A DNA stretch of 64,000 nucleotides from Gnetum montanum (Eukaryota > Streptophyta > Gnetopsida > Gnetales > Gnetaceae): NCBI GenBank assembly GCA_015680685.1, contig MNCI01000003.1:290328-354327 (forward strand), read 5' to 3'. This document shows, one piece after another, positions 1 to 11,470 of this stretch. Positions within the stretch are counted from its first letter, which is position 1; every line of letters starts with the position of its first letter. Made by a program: the position numbers and the translations under genes. The notes under the pieces are model-generated. The model had not been told where the DNA came from and ran no database searches. It was given only the letters and a program-made list of their open reading frames with translations.

Positions 1-1559
1 CATCACAACTATTTATTAAATGTATTCTACTAAAATATTTTATTTTATTTGCTAGAGGATCATCATTTAGAGGTTAAATGCTCATTCTCTCAAGGTGGCT
101 CTTGAGAGAATGAGTGAAAGCATAGCATCTCTCCCGTGGCTACATACATGAGTTGTAAGTGATAGTTTCTTCTTTGTTTACTTAGTAGTTTTATTAAAAT
201 GGGAAGAAATTTTGTTCAACTTTACTTCATTTTCACTAAGTGATCTTAATTTGACTTGTAATCAAAATCAAATATGTTTTTTAATTCAATTTAGCTATTG
301 CTAAATGGAAAAAATGGAATTTAATGTTTTACATATCAAAATTTGCTTAATGAGGAGATAAATGTAGCTTAAATTAAAGAAGAAGTTAGTTCTTATAAAG
401 AGAACAAGGTAGAAATGCATTAACTAAATTTGCTAATTTTGATAATGATTTTGCTAATCAATTTTTTTTAAAAAAATTTGATTCACTAATGAATAATAAT
501 TAGTAATGTTCGTGGTATTGATGTTGCTACATGTGCTCATCTACGAGTTTTTAAGGGCTCTAGAGCAGATGACTATGTAAATGAATGTGCTAACATTTAT
601 GTTTATGGTAACAAAAAGTGAGTGCTAAGGTGGTATGTAGTACACTATGTGTTTAAGTGAGTTACATAGTCATGATACATTGTAGCTATTGCTACCTTGT
701 GGGTATATTTTTCAAGTATTTTGTCCTACATTGACATATAGAAACATGAAAATCATTTTTACCTATTTCTATTGAAAAATTTTATTATAAAATTTAAGCT
801 AAATTGATCTCATTATCAAGTAAATTCAAGATGTAAAATATTGAAATACATTACTATTTTGACTGATTTGATACTAATAGTTAAATTGAGTAAAAAATAA
901 GAAAATTTAATTTAAGTTATAAATGACATTAAGATTAATTAATCATGAAATTGAATTGAAGTTAGGAAAAATTAGTTCTATTTTAGCAAAAATTCTAAGA
1001 AAAAGGGCAAAGTTAATTGATAAAAGAAATAATAAAATAATTATGAATAGAAATGGGTTTAAATGAGAATATGAATTATTCTATGCATCAACTATTGGTT
1101 AAATATTAGTTTGCACAATATTGTATCTTAATGTACTAGGTTCAAAACTCAGCATTGGTAGCCCTTTTCATTTCCTATATTGGGTTTAAAGCTAAATTCT
1201 AGGATAAAGGTGTGTTTTAGGTACTAATGTATTTATTGATACCTTCTAGAAAATATGGGGTGTTGAAACCTGTAACTATTTGATTGTATGTACATAAGAA
1301 TATGAAATTGAAACCAAGTCCTAAACATGATTGGTCTTTATAGACTTTATCTCTTCCATTATAGAGTTCATCCATTCCTTACTAGCAGGTGATGAAAGAG
1401 CCTCCTCATATATACATGGCTCATCATTATGGAGATCCATCATAAGTGCTTCCTCTTCAATTATAAAATGATAATGAGGAATGCTTTTGTGAGTGCTCTT
1501 ATGTAGCTAGGGTTTTTGAGAGGTTTTCTTTTGTGAAGGTAATTATCTAATGGGTAAGT
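1..1559. other. AT-rich spacer with no recognisable gene
   Basis: Stops are dense in all frames and there are many A/T runs. Apart from a perfect short inverted repeat near the left end I see no coding, RNA or transposon signature. A stretch near 1130-1160 contains GGTTCAAAACTC, weakly like a pol III B box, but I found no convincing A box before it. Confidence 0.6.
81..114. repeat. Perfect 14-bp inverted repeat (hairpin)
   Basis: CTCATTCTCTCAAG (81-94) is followed after the 6-base spacer GTGGCT by its exact reverse complement (101-114). The strand could fold into a tight hairpin. No gene is adjacent. It could be the relic of a foldback element or a chance feature. Confidence 0.7.
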
Positions 1560-2094
1560 TGCTATAGGAAAACATGTCTTGTTTGTGGGTTGAAGATTAT
1601 TGCCCTTTGGAATGGGGGCTAAAGGACCATAAAGACTCTCACGAATTCCATGTTATCACAACCATCATTAAAGAATTATATTAGACTTGATTCCTTTATG
1701 TGCTTTGTCACAAGGATATATAGACTTGTAGAGGAGCTTTGGCTTTGATGCTTGGACAACCTCCCTTCTCTTTAAGAGTGTAACTTAAGGCTACATACAT
1801 TAGAGTAGGTGTGTGCCTTAGCTCTTATAGGAGAACAATGTCTCTTGTGGTTGTGTGTGCTTGTTGTGGTCATGCTTGTGTGTTTTGTGTTGGTCATGTC
1901 ACTTATATGATTTCATGTGCATCCTTGATATGCTCATAATCCATGAACTAACAGGTGATGTACGTTTATGCTATATGTGCAAGTGTTGTGATTCTTGAGG
2001 CATAGTCCATCTTGGGTTCACTCTAGATCTTCTAGCTAATTTTGGATTCAAGGATGATGCCAAATGATGCTTTGTCAAAGTAGTGGCTTTAGAC
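1560..2094 (+). mobile_element. 5' LTR of a short LTR retroelement (element 1)
   Basis: About 245 bases from 1560 match 4484-4727 in direct orientation. Both copies begin TG and share AGGAAAACATGTCTTGTT, then TTATCACAACCATCATTAAAGAA or a near copy. A primer-binding-site-like sequence follows at 2096. Past about 1806 only this copy can be followed, because the downstream copy is cut by another element. The right end is set from the primer site and is approximate. Confidence 0.6.
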
Positions 2095-2095
2095 T

Positions 2096-2107
2096 TAGTA
2101 TCAGAGT
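2096..2107 (+). promoter_or_regulatory. Primer binding site, initiator tRNA-Met type, degenerate
   Basis: TAGTATCAGAGT differs at two positions from TGGTATCAGAGC, the sequence complementary to the 3' end of initiator tRNA-Met used by many plant LTR elements. Both differences are C-to-T or G-to-A changes, as expected from decay of methylated DNA. It lies between the LTR and the gag frame. Confidence 0.55.
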
Positions 2108-2178
2108 TGTGTTTTGTGGTTTGAGGCTACTATAGTTTCTAGGTACATGGTTTGTGATCATGATTCATTGTTTGTAAT

Positions 2179-3360
2179 GTGTGTACTACCATGATGCACA
2201 AAAAGAAGAGAAAAGGGAGCCAAAATCTTGATAATACTTCCCTTGGTCCCAATCCTCATAATGAACTAGTTGGAGATGGTAGTCAAGTGCACAAGGTGAT
2301 GCATGATCATGCAAATGTGTACAAGGATGTACATGAAAATGAGAACGTTGAGATAATTGGTGAGAAAGATAATGATGAATCCCCTAAAAAGATGCAAGAA
2401 TTATGGAGCCATTTATTACAAGTAGATAACATCATCATATGTAGTTTTATGATCCAAGAGCTAGTGGATGTAATGGAAGTTCCTTTCCTTCCAGAGTTGG
2501 GGTCTAGCATAAAATACAAACTTTTCCAAACTCAAAACTTTGTGCTCAAGAATTGGGTTGAGCCCCTTGGGGATATTGTTGATGACCTCCAACTTATCAA
2601 CCAAGAGATTTTCCATGAAAATCAAGAGATGTAATCATTGAAAGAAACTCAACAAGCTTTGTATAAAACTTAACAAAGGAAGATTTAAGGATTTGGAAAA
2701 GAAATTAGATGATGAGATTGTAATCATAAAAGATTAGTTGTCTATGCAAGCAAGGGCATTGGCATCAAGGCTAAGTTGATCAATTTTCAAGTTCTAAGCT
2801 AAGGAACCAAAAATCTATGAGGGGATAGGGATGATACTATGATAGATACCTTTCTATTTAAAATAGAAGAATTCCTAGAAATGTATGAATATGCCATTGA
2901 AATACAAGCTCATGTTGCCCAATTCTTGGATGGAATAGAAAAACCCTTGTGGCTTGGCATGCTTTAAGAAGAAAAGTCTGGGATATAGACAGACCTATCA
3001 AAACATGAAACCACTTCAAGGAGGCTTTGATTTAGAACTTTTGTCCAGGAAATTCCATTAACAAAACTTGGGTGAAGCTAAAGGAGTTCTAACATATAGG
3101 AGATCTAGAAGAGCATATTCTAAAATAGTGAAATATCTTCGTATAAATCTCAAAACTTGATCAGGATACTAAGTATAGACTATTTCTCAATGGCCTCAAA
3201 CCCTTGATCTAGCATGAGCTCAAACTTTGTAAAATTATAAGATTTAGGGAGGCCATCCAAGTTGCTACCACTTTATTTGATTACAAGATGGGAAAGAAGG
3301 ATAAGGATGTAGAGGAGGAGCCACTTGAGAGCATGAAAGAGGGTGTTACATCTTAGAGAG
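2179..3360 (+). pseudogene. Decayed gag of element 1
   Basis: The first 151 residues (2179-2634) form an open frame starting with a basic patch (HKKKRKG). After several stops, the region 2820-3300 reads as a Ty3/gypsy-style retrotransposon gag domain: a run like KTWVKLKEF, a downstream FLNGLKPLI and a final segment like FREAIQVATTLFDYK. Gag would form the capsid of the RNA particle. At least ten stops and frameshifts break it. No pol follows before the 3' LTR, so the element was either non-autonomous or has lost pol. Confidence 0.55.
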
Positions 3361-3956
3361 ATGATGGGTAAGTAAGTTTAGGTGAATTTAGATGCTCTTA
3401 TGTTGAGCTAGCCCCAAGTAAAAAAAACTCATCCTAGGGGTATGAAAAATGTCAGACTTCCCAAGGATACCAAGAGTCATGAAACAAATGACCATGTTTT
3501 AGAGGGTTCTCTCAATATCCTCTAAGATGTTCAAGCTTAAAATGCTATATCTATGGTGGAGGGCATTATGGTTGAGAATGCTCTTAAAATTTTGAAGTTA
3601 AAAGTGGTGTTTAATAGACTAGATGAAAATCATAGGTTGAATAAAGTTATACATTAGCCTCATGATCAATTGATGATCTCTAACAAGGATGCTGATGAGC
3701 AATATATGAGAGTTTTAAACTCCTTCCAATAGGTACATAAGGGCTTGATCACCTTAGCATAAGGTGGAAGATATGGTATTGAACTAGGGCAACGAGTGCC
3801 AAGAGGATCAAAAAGTGGTTAGCCTAGTGCGATTGATTTCTTCGTGAATTAATTCTAGATAGAAATGAAAAAAGACAAAGTCCGCATATGATTAAGTGGT
3901 GGAGAAGAGTTGGTGAAGAGCATGTTCATGATGATGACTCTAGACTAGTGGTATAT

Positions 3957-4121
3957 GATCTTAACTACGTCTCTAAGTAGAAAGTGTAGGATTTTGATTG
4001 CATCTTCAAGTATGAAGTTCAAAATTATGACCATGTCTTTGTGTAAGAAGCACAAGATTTTAACTATGTCTTCGAGTAGGAAGCATATGATTGAGAATAT
4101 GTCTTTCAATAAAAAGTATAG
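3957..4121 (+). repeat. 33-bp tandem repeat (11-residue unit), five copies
   Basis: Five 33-base units begin at 3957, 3990, 4023, 4056 and 4089. In one frame they read D-F-N-Y-V-F-E-x-E-A-Q with variation. The eighth codon is TAG, TAT, TAA, TAG, TAA, so an aromatic or other residue was probably lost to stops. A degenerate sixth unit starts at 4122. The unit length in whole codons suggests the array once coded for a repeated segment of a protein of element 1. Confidence 0.7.
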
Positions 4122-4483
4122 GATTGATTGCCTCTAGAAGAATACATCTCTATATCACTGTAAGCATGGGAAATATTCACATATTAAGCAAGTCTTACTC
4201 CAAGTAGAAAGGTTGGTATAGTTTGCATGAAAAATGGTAAGTCTTTTCTTCCTTAACTTGGGTTACGTGAGTATCTCTAAGTCTCAGTTGGATGTCAAGT
4301 TGAGTTCAACATTTGTGCTTTACAATGAATTACCCTAGTCGTTGAACCTTCTTGTCTACAATTATTGAATGGATTTTTGAGTTGTTCAATACCCTTAATA
4401 TCCATTGTGCTCTTCATGTTTGAAAGAGTGCATGGATAAAGACTTAAGCTTTGAGGATATCGTTTCTTTTAAGCTAGGGAGAG

Positions 4484-4729
4484 TGTAGGAAAACATGTCT
4501 TGTTGGTGGATCGAAGGTTGTTTCCATTCAGAATGAAGATCGAAGGAGCATGGAGATCTTCATGGCTTCCATGCTATCACAACCATCATTAAAGAAGTAC
4601 ATAGGCCTTGATTCCTTTATGTACTTCATCACAAGGATACACAGGCTTGTGGAGAAGCTTTGGCTTTGTTACTCAAGCCATCACCCTTCTCTTTAAAAGT
4701 AGGGCTTAGGGCTAGATACATTAGAGATA
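4484..4729 (+). mobile_element. Truncated 3' LTR of element 1, with polypurine tract
   Basis: It starts TGTAGGAAAACATG and matches 1560-1806. The preceding AAGCTAGGGAGAG (4471-4483) is a plausible polypurine tract. Similarity to the upstream LTR stops near 4727, where an Athila-like gag fragment begins, so the LTR is truncated by a later event. Confidence 0.6.
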
Positions 4730-5395
4730 ATCAAAGAATTCATGAAAGGAGAGTAAGCTAGCATGTCTCTCTCAATTCTTTATTCTCTTCATCCTCTTTG
4801 TCACAATCTCTAACAAGGATGAGCATAGGCAAGGAAGAAGAGGCCAAGATAGATGATCTAGTAAAGATAATAGGAGAGATTAAAATAGACATGGAGGTAG
4901 AGATGGTAATCAAGATAGAGATAGAGACATAGATTGTAAGCACAAAAATGGTAGAGGGCATACCAAACAACATAGAAGGGGTCATGATCATTATAGAGAT
5001 CATGATGAATTTGATGATTATGATGAACTCCTGTTGGCTATAAGGATCATGATCAAAATAAGAAAGGTTGTTTACATCACTACTAAGCATTAGAGAGACA
5101 ATCGCATCAAGAAGCTTGACATAAATAATATCCTCAAATGCAAATGAGGCTATAATCTAGATGTACAACATTATTTGCAAGCCTTCCATTATGCTTGTGT
5201 CTTGCAAAACATCAAAAATGATTAGCTAAAGCTTAATTTTTTTAAGAACACTCATTAAAGAAGCAAAGAGTTGGTATAGATCTTTGAAACCATAATCCAT
5301 CAGGAGATAAAACATATTAGATAAAAAATAGACAAGAACAAGAGATGAATTGGGAAAAGTTAGAAATTCTAGAAAAGATAAATCTAGAGCATATT
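4730..5395 (+). pseudogene. Athila-like gag and pre-RT relic (left half)
   Basis: The first part is rich in codons for R, D, H and K, like the charged gag linker of the large element at 22800-23160. Bases 5096-5330 follow the gag stretch at 23225-23430 (RxKRLDxNNI, then HLQAFxxAC, then VKEAKSWYR-like). From 5338 the sequence jumps to the linker before reverse transcriptase (LEILEK), so a large internal deletion joins gag to pol. The solo LTR at 5396 then interrupts the linker. Every frame is broken. Confidence 0.6.
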
Positions 5396-6321
5396 TGATG
5401 AGAGTAGTTACTCTAGTAGTTATTCTAATTATTAGAGTGGTTACTCTAGCAGTTACTCTAATTATTAGAGTGGTTACTCTAGTAGTTATTCTAATTATTA
5501 GAGTAGTTACTCTAGCAAGTACTTTAGTAGATATTCTAATTATTAGAGCGGTTACTCTAATTATTAGAGTAGTTGCTCCCAAGCTTATAAATACAGTGCC
5601 CAGGTGCACAATTGAGAAGGAAGTCTTTTAGTAGTTAAGTAGCGAAACTCTTGTAGTTTGTTTGAAAGTTAGAGTATTTTCCAAGTGCCCGCAGTAGGAG
5701 CTCTAAGTGTGCATAGATCTTTATTTGAGCATTATGTACCTGAGCATGCCTTGTGTACGACAATAAAGATGAGCTCTTTGATTCATCCTTACAGCACTTG
5801 AGATTTGTTTTCTTACGCATTTATTTTATTTTATTTTTTTATGCATTTATTTTATTTTATGCACTTTACATTTCTGTTATTAGCACAAAAATTCAATTTT
5901 ATCAATTAAGCAAATCGTTAAATTACACAAGTATGACCACTTCAAGCATGCGTGTAACACTTGGTAACCCAGTAACGATTAACGTTTGGTAATCCCAGCA
6001 GTGTTGCACTAGTTCAGGATGTGTACGGAAAGTGGGAATGGATGTTGGTGTTAGAATTAGTTAGAACTTAGTTAATGAGTAGTTAAGTTAAAGTAGTCAC
6101 TTAGTTACCTCTCTCCTTCCCTACTAGCACAGGACATAAAAACATAAAAGGTATAAAAATCATATGCCTCAAGCTTACTTAATCATACAATCATGACATA
6201 CAGGTAAGCTTGGGAAGACAACGATCAACCAACCCGTCCTTAGTCCTTCGAATTCGACTGGATCATGAGTGAAACGCTTGTATTCGTATGGTTGAGCGTA
6301 GGGGTACCTCACCACTCATCA
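5396..6321 (+). mobile_element. Solo LTR A (Athila-like family, U3 type 1)
   Basis: A 926-base LTR starting TGATGAG and ending CTCATCA. It is flanked on both sides by ATATT (5391-5395 and 6322-6326), a 5-bp target duplication. U3 holds repeats of TCTAATTATTAGAG (about 5401-5575), followed by TATAAATA (5586-5593) and AATAAA (5762-5767). The flanks join into a continuous pol linker when the LTR is removed. It therefore inserted as a whole element and later lost one LTR and its interior by recombination. Confidence 0.9.
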
Positions 6322-6326
6322 ATATT

Positions 6327-6485
6327 GAACTCAAAAGATTACCAATACTCATAAATATCTAACTCACAAAGGAACAAAAGAAAAAGTTATTAGAGGTAGT
6401 CAATACATGTTCAATAGTCTTTTCTTGGTCATATGGTAAAAATAATAGGGATTAATCCATGCATATTCTAGCATAGAATCTACAT
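6327..6485 (+). pseudogene. Athila-like pre-RT linker relic (right half)
   Basis: This continues the frame interrupted at 5395: IELKRLPIL, then LLEVVN and FSWSY. These match the linker before reverse transcriptase in the other copies (25540-25760 and 63400-63650). The DNA around 6450-6480 still follows the sequence just before RT. Similarity ends near 6485. Confidence 0.6.
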
Positions 6486-7535
6486 AAATTTAGCCATTAT
6501 GCCAAAACACCAATCCTTCACTAATTTTAAAGCTCACAATGCATCAAATCCATCTTTTCAACCTTCCCTAAGCATTCTTGAGTTTCATGATAAGGCTTGC
6601 AATTTTCTCATGGCTTGAAACCCTCCAAAATGCTTAGAAAAATCATAATGTGGAAACTTGATTTCATTGGCTTCATCAACATAACTATGATGGAGGAAGC
6701 TTAGTTAATGCTACTTCATTGACATACCAATGTCAACACACTAAAAAAATGATATATATAGGGCACACTTGTTAGTTATTTTTTCATAATTTTTTGCATA
6801 ATTTTTTTCCCTTTTTTAAACACTAAGTTTTCAAGGAGCCATATCCTGCAATCTAGTCCTTGATTAAAAATCTTGAAAGAAACTATGAAATTTATAAAAA
6901 TAGTTTTTATTGGATGAGTTTAAAGTAAAAAATCAAGTTCCATATGTAATGCTTTTATTAAGAGTCAATTTGTTGCAACCTAAGGAATTGTATTGATTTT
7001 TAAAATATTATCCAAATAATAAATGTTAATAGAAAATGAAACATTGAAAATTTATACACATTAATTAATTTAGAATAAGGATTAAAATTGTTTAAAAAAC
7101 ATTTTGAAGAAATAACAAAATAAATGTGTTTCTTCAATTAAGAATTGATATAAGAATCCATGAATAAATTATAACGAACACTACTAAAGCATAAGATAAT
7201 CAAATATATGAGGATTCCCAATCATTCCATTAATTATAAGTTGTCTAGAGGATTATATGTCAAGAATCCAATATAATATCATAATTATCATTTACATTAC
7301 CGTTTAATAGAGGACCTGCACATCGTTGGTTGTTACATAATACCATCAATATTAACCCAATCAACTACCTATCTCACTATTAAGAAAGGTGCCTTCTGAT
7401 AATGCAAATATCTATCTTTAAATTTGGTTGGGAAAACTTGAAATGATATGCAAGTTGCAACAAAACATTACATTATTCTCAAGTAAGGAATCCAGCACTT
7501 CCGAAAGCTAACCCCTCAAGGTGATTTTACATAGG
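6486..7535. other. AT-rich spacer
   Basis: No frame, repeat or RNA signature could be supported. It ends at the conserved 3' block of the small gene at 7613. Confidence 0.55.
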
Positions 7536-7603
7536 GCCTCATTACCTCTTTCTTCGAAAGAATGAAAATACCACTTATTTGTGGATCCAATTAATCAAGA
7601 CAA
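7536..7603 (-). promoter_or_regulatory. Conserved 3' untranslated blocks of the small gene
   Basis: Read on the minus strand, three short blocks recur downstream of the related gene at 18986: TTGTCTTGATTAA (7591-7603), CACAAATAAGTGGTATTT (7566-7583, one mismatch) and GTAATGAGGC (7536-7545). The order of the first two is swapped between the copies. They may mark the 3' UTR and the polyadenylation region. Confidence 0.5.
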
Positions 7604-7612
7604 AGCCACTCC

Positions 7613-7816
7613 TCACCCCGCATTTTTAGGGATAGAAGGCGCAGCAGCAGGCGCATAGTCAGGAGGGATTCCATAATCGTAATCATCGTGGTCACCATCA
7701 TCTTCCTCTGGAACTCCAAAAAGATGCTCTTCATTTCTTTCAAACTCCCCATGAACAAGTTCTTCAACGTCTGCTAATGAAAAGTTCTTCCTCAAAGTGA
7801 AGCAAAACCCATTCAT
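7613..7816 (-). CDS. Small acidic protein with DYGIPPDYAPAA motif (copy 1)
   Basis: The predicted product has 67 residues. I chose the ATG at 7816, although the frame is open to 7849, because the relative at 18986 starts at the aligned MxGFxFxLRK and the TATA box lies about 105 bases upstream in both. The N-terminus is basic (LRKNFSL), the middle is acidic (EEDDGDHDDYDYG) and the end is Pro/Ala-rich, closing IPKNAG. There is no signal peptide or membrane segment, so it is probably intracellular. The leader is GA-rich. I do not recognise the family. The tyrosine-rich acidic stretch recalls substrates of tyrosine modification, but that is only a resemblance. Conservation of both coding and promoter sequence argues that it is a real host gene. 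Confidence 0.6.
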   Translation of the reverse strand: MNGFCFTLRKNFSLADVEELVHGEFERNEEHLFGVPEEDDGDHDDYDYGIPPDYAPAAAPSIPKNAG

Positions 7817-7902
7817 TTTTTCTCTTAATTTATTGATAGTCAAACCCAAATATCCAATCTCCTTTGCTGTCTCTCTCTTCCCTCTCCCTCGCTCTGTCTA
7901 TT

Positions 7903-7964
7903 TGCTACAGTGGCCGTGCAATATATACGATTCCCGCTGGTAATTGCTGACCTGTTTTGATGTG
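7903..7964 (-). promoter_or_regulatory. Core promoter of the small gene (copy 1)
   Basis: On the minus strand, CACATCAAAACAGGTCAGC (7946-7964) is followed 17 bases later by GTATATATTGCAC and GCCACTGTAGCA (7903-7928). The gene at 18986 has the same two blocks with an 18-base gap. The TATA sequence lies about 105 bases before the ATG. A GA-rich leader (about 7862-7900, seen as CT-rich on the plus strand) follows. Confidence 0.6.
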
Positions 7965-8064
7965 AAACTTGGGCATGCTTATCATTAATATATACTAGCA
8001 ATCTGGCTCCAATCAGCTCCTTCTTATTCCTTCAACCAACCCAAAGGGAGCCAATTTCAGCTTA

Positions 8065-10375
8065 AAAGAATTTCTTTTATAGTTACACGAACCATTCATT
8101 TGATGCTGTGAATAGACAACTACTGATACATTGTTAAATCTTTGGCATACCTGAAAGGTTACCTATGAATGATTTATGGATAATGCCACCGTCATGATAA
8201 ACAAATTCAATATATATAGTAACTTAACTTATGACACAAGCACTGAGGCTTGAGTTATGCAGTTGCTGGGGTTACTAATAAGAACGCTACCACCTGTTTT
8301 CGTGATCCACAAGTACATGACAGAGAAGCGTGTTAACTGGTACACAATACCTACTTCACTTGGCATCACGTTGGCGTGAGCGTTTTTCGTGGACTTTTGT
8401 TTTTGTTTTTCTTGTTTTCCCGTCCAACCATGTCTCAAATTCATGTTAGTCATGGGAATCCCGCAATCCTATGTTTAAAATAAGTTCAGATTCCCTTATT
8501 CGGATGTGTATGTACTTGGTCCAATTATCCATTTTGTTGCCCTTCTAATTGGCAAAGTATAAATGCTGACCCAGCCGGCCTCTTGATCTGAAATTTGAAG
8601 GTAATTTTATAGCGCTTCGATCAAGATCTAGAAGCCCAAAGAACGTTACATTCAGTTTCGCTTATTAAAAAAAGCTCGTACATTTCGTGAATACAAAGAA
8701 TAAATTAAGCTTTTTGAAAACTGCGTATGTTTTTAAACTAAATATAAATTTATGCCTTTCTGAGACCGTAGCATAATTAAACACGTATCTCCTTCGTCCG
8801 ACATTTTTGTCTTTAAAAACCAATCCATATGTATCCTTACTCTATCGCTTTGGTAATTTGATTTGACTTTACACAAGGGAGAATAAATTAAACTATTTTA
8901 ATCTATGTTTCCCAGGACCCCCGAGGGTGAGACGTGGGGCTGTAAGGACTTGTCCTCAAACTCTTGAGAACGGCGAGGTTTTTCAGGCACACTTCTGGTT
9001 GCATTGGGATGTGTTCAGTCTTAGCCATATTTAATTTTCTAAGAAAGTAGGTTAAAATGTTTTTTTTATTTCTATCATTCCACTTAATAATTGTCATTAC
9101 TTTCTTGGATTTGTGGCAAACTAAGCATATTCACAAGATTTTTGTTATTTTTATGGTTCAAAAATTGCTATACGTGCTTAATATTGGACCTATGAGATGT
9201 CTAGAGACGTTATAGGTGTCTTTGGGACATGGTTAAAGTCAACCACATCTCACCCATGTCCCAATATAATTGGGGATGCGTACCAAGCCGAGAACATCTC
9301 GAACACAAAAGTTTTCACCATGATTCATGTAACACTGATTTTAATAATGCTTTGGGAATTTGGAGATTGAGCATCTTAGAACCTAAAAATAATATTAATA
9401 GTTAAAAAATTCATAATTCATCATATGTGAAATTGAGAAGTGATGAAACTTCAATAAAAGACTGTCCACCACCGCCAATATGTTTATTTAAGTTTATAAT
9501 CTTATATTTGATCTTCAAAAATTAGAATTAGAAAATTCAATTTTCACTAGGAAAGTAGGTAAGCTTTTTAACATCTTGAAAACTTGTAAGTAACTTTCAA
9601 CTTTAATGCTTGAACTTAAATAAAAAAATAGATTTGAGGTAGAAATAGAATGTTGTAATAAAATAGCAACCTTCCTAGAAAAGGTAGATTTATTAGAAAA
9701 TAAAGATGCCTTGCCTTTCCTATTACCTCGTCACATGAGCAAGATATTACATTCAGAGTTCATCGTTGTTTTTCATGAAAATGTAATATTTGTCCACTAA
9801 ATCCTATGCATCTTCACACATAATAAAGCTTTGTTTCATATTTATGATCTTCACATGAACATTATTCTTCTTGGATGAGGATGAATTTGTCATATGAACT
9901 ATGTCTGCAAACTTATAAACACCTTTTTTCAATAAAAGTAAAAACATTCGTGAAAGCTTTTGTTTCCTTTGGATTCTCTTTTATTGCTATTGCTTCCTTT
10001 TATATTTTTTATTTTTTTGTCCTCAACATTAGCTTGATATTTTCTCTTCTCCATTTCATATTGTTCATATTTGGGTTTTAACTTCATGCTTAAGGCCTTT
10101 CCCTAGCCTTTCTATGTCCTTTTTATTTTTAAATGTCATTAAAGTTTTGTAACATACCACAAATACTATAACAACCTATACTTGTATTTGAACTACCCCC
10201 TACCTTTATGTATGCACTAAACTACACTCCTATACCAAAAAGAAAAAAAGAAAAAAAAAAAGAATAAACAAACAAACAAATAGTACTTTTGTCTCCAAAT
10301 ATTAGAATTTCTATATAACAAACATAATGCAAATACCATATAGAAGCTTAGAAAGCACTAGGAGATATACAAGTT
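8065..10375. other. Spacer without recognised genes
   Basis: Mostly AT-rich, with short chance frames only. The stretch 9181-9267 holds an imperfect hairpin: TGGGACATGG (9223-9232) pairs with CCATGTCCCA (9254-9263), and outer ATATTGG pairs with CCAATAT. A simple A-rich tract lies at 10225-10260. Confidence 0.5.
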
Positions 10376-11470
10376 TCTTAGCTAACACAATTATTTAACA
10401 AGATTTTAAAAGATGGAGGATTGCTCAACAACTGGAGAAAAAGCATTATTGTTTCCATCTATAAAAATAAAGGAGATGTAGAAAATCATGCAAATTATAG
10501 AGGAATTAAGCTCATGACCCATGCTATGAAGCTTTGGGAGAGAGCCATATAGTAATATCTCAAAATTGAATCACCCAAAATCAAATTGGATTGATGCCGA
10601 GGAGATCTACTATAGAAGCTATTTTTTAAAAATAATAATTGATGGAAAAATTTAGAAAACATAGAGAAAAATTACATATAATCTTCATTGACCTAGAAAA
10701 AGTATATGACAGAATTCCTATAGATATTATTTGGTGGGCCTTGTGAAGGAAAAACATCCTTGATAAATATATTAAAGTGATTCAAGACATGTATGAAGGA
10801 GCTACTCCTAAAATTAAAACAATTTGGAAAATAAAATCTAATTTTTTTATTCATAGTAGGTCTACATCAAGGGTTTGTGATTAGCCTGTAATAATTTATT
10901 ATTATTATGGATAAATTTACAAACGAAATACATGATGAAATTCCTTATTGTATGCTATTTGTAGATTATATTGTATTGGTAGGAATGGCTCCAAAAAATA
11001 TTACTTTTAAAATGGAAAAGTGGAGACATTTTTTAGAATCAAAAGACTTAAAAACTAGTAGAAATAAGATAGAATAAATAAAGTAGAATTTCAATAGAAT
11101 AAATAAAATACAATTTCAACAACAACATAAACAATGATGAAATAGAAGTTAGAATTCAAGGCCAAAAAATCCTTAACTGCAAATAGTTCCACTACCTATG
11201 ATCAATGCTCCAATTAGATGGTAAAATTGATAAAGATATAAGAAATAAAATTAACATTGGATGGTCAAAATAGAGGCATCCTAGTGGTGTTCTATGTGAT
11301 AAAAGAATACCAATAAAACTAAAGGGGACATTTTACATAACAATAATTAGGCCTATTATCTTATATGTTGTTGAATATTGGGTATTATAATAGAGGCATA
11401 AATAACAAATTAGTGTGGCAAAAATGCAAATGTTTAGATATATGATAAATATTAGTAGATAAAGCTAATA
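10376..11470 (+). pseudogene. RTE-type LINE reverse transcriptase relic
   Basis: The broken frames follow the order of a plant RTE-clade RT: WRKSIIVSIYKNKGD, NYRGIKLMTHAMKLWERAI, IFIDLEKVYDRIP, the active-site box (normally FADD, here FVDY at 10958-10969), and a C-terminal run VLCDKRIPIKLKG followed by TIIRPIILY. RT would copy the element's RNA at the target site. Many stops, several frameshifts and a local duplication of about 25 bases (11070-11120) disable it. Neither the endonuclease part nor a clear 3' tail is recognisable. Confidence 0.75.

Noticed and set aside
1130-1165. B-box-like GGTTCAAAACTC
   Set aside because: No A box at a suitable distance and no tRNA fold.
5401-5575. Regularly spaced repeats considered as a CRISPR-like array
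   Set aside because: They are contiguous U3 repeats of a plant LTR with no unique spacers and no cas genes.
5226-5631. Repeat proteins of the type VTTLIIRV on either strand
   Set aside because: Translations of the U3 repeat array of solo LTR A, not genes.
9875-10081. 68-codon hydrophobic plus-strand frame
   Set aside because: Phe/Ile-rich translation of a T-rich tract with no other gene signal.
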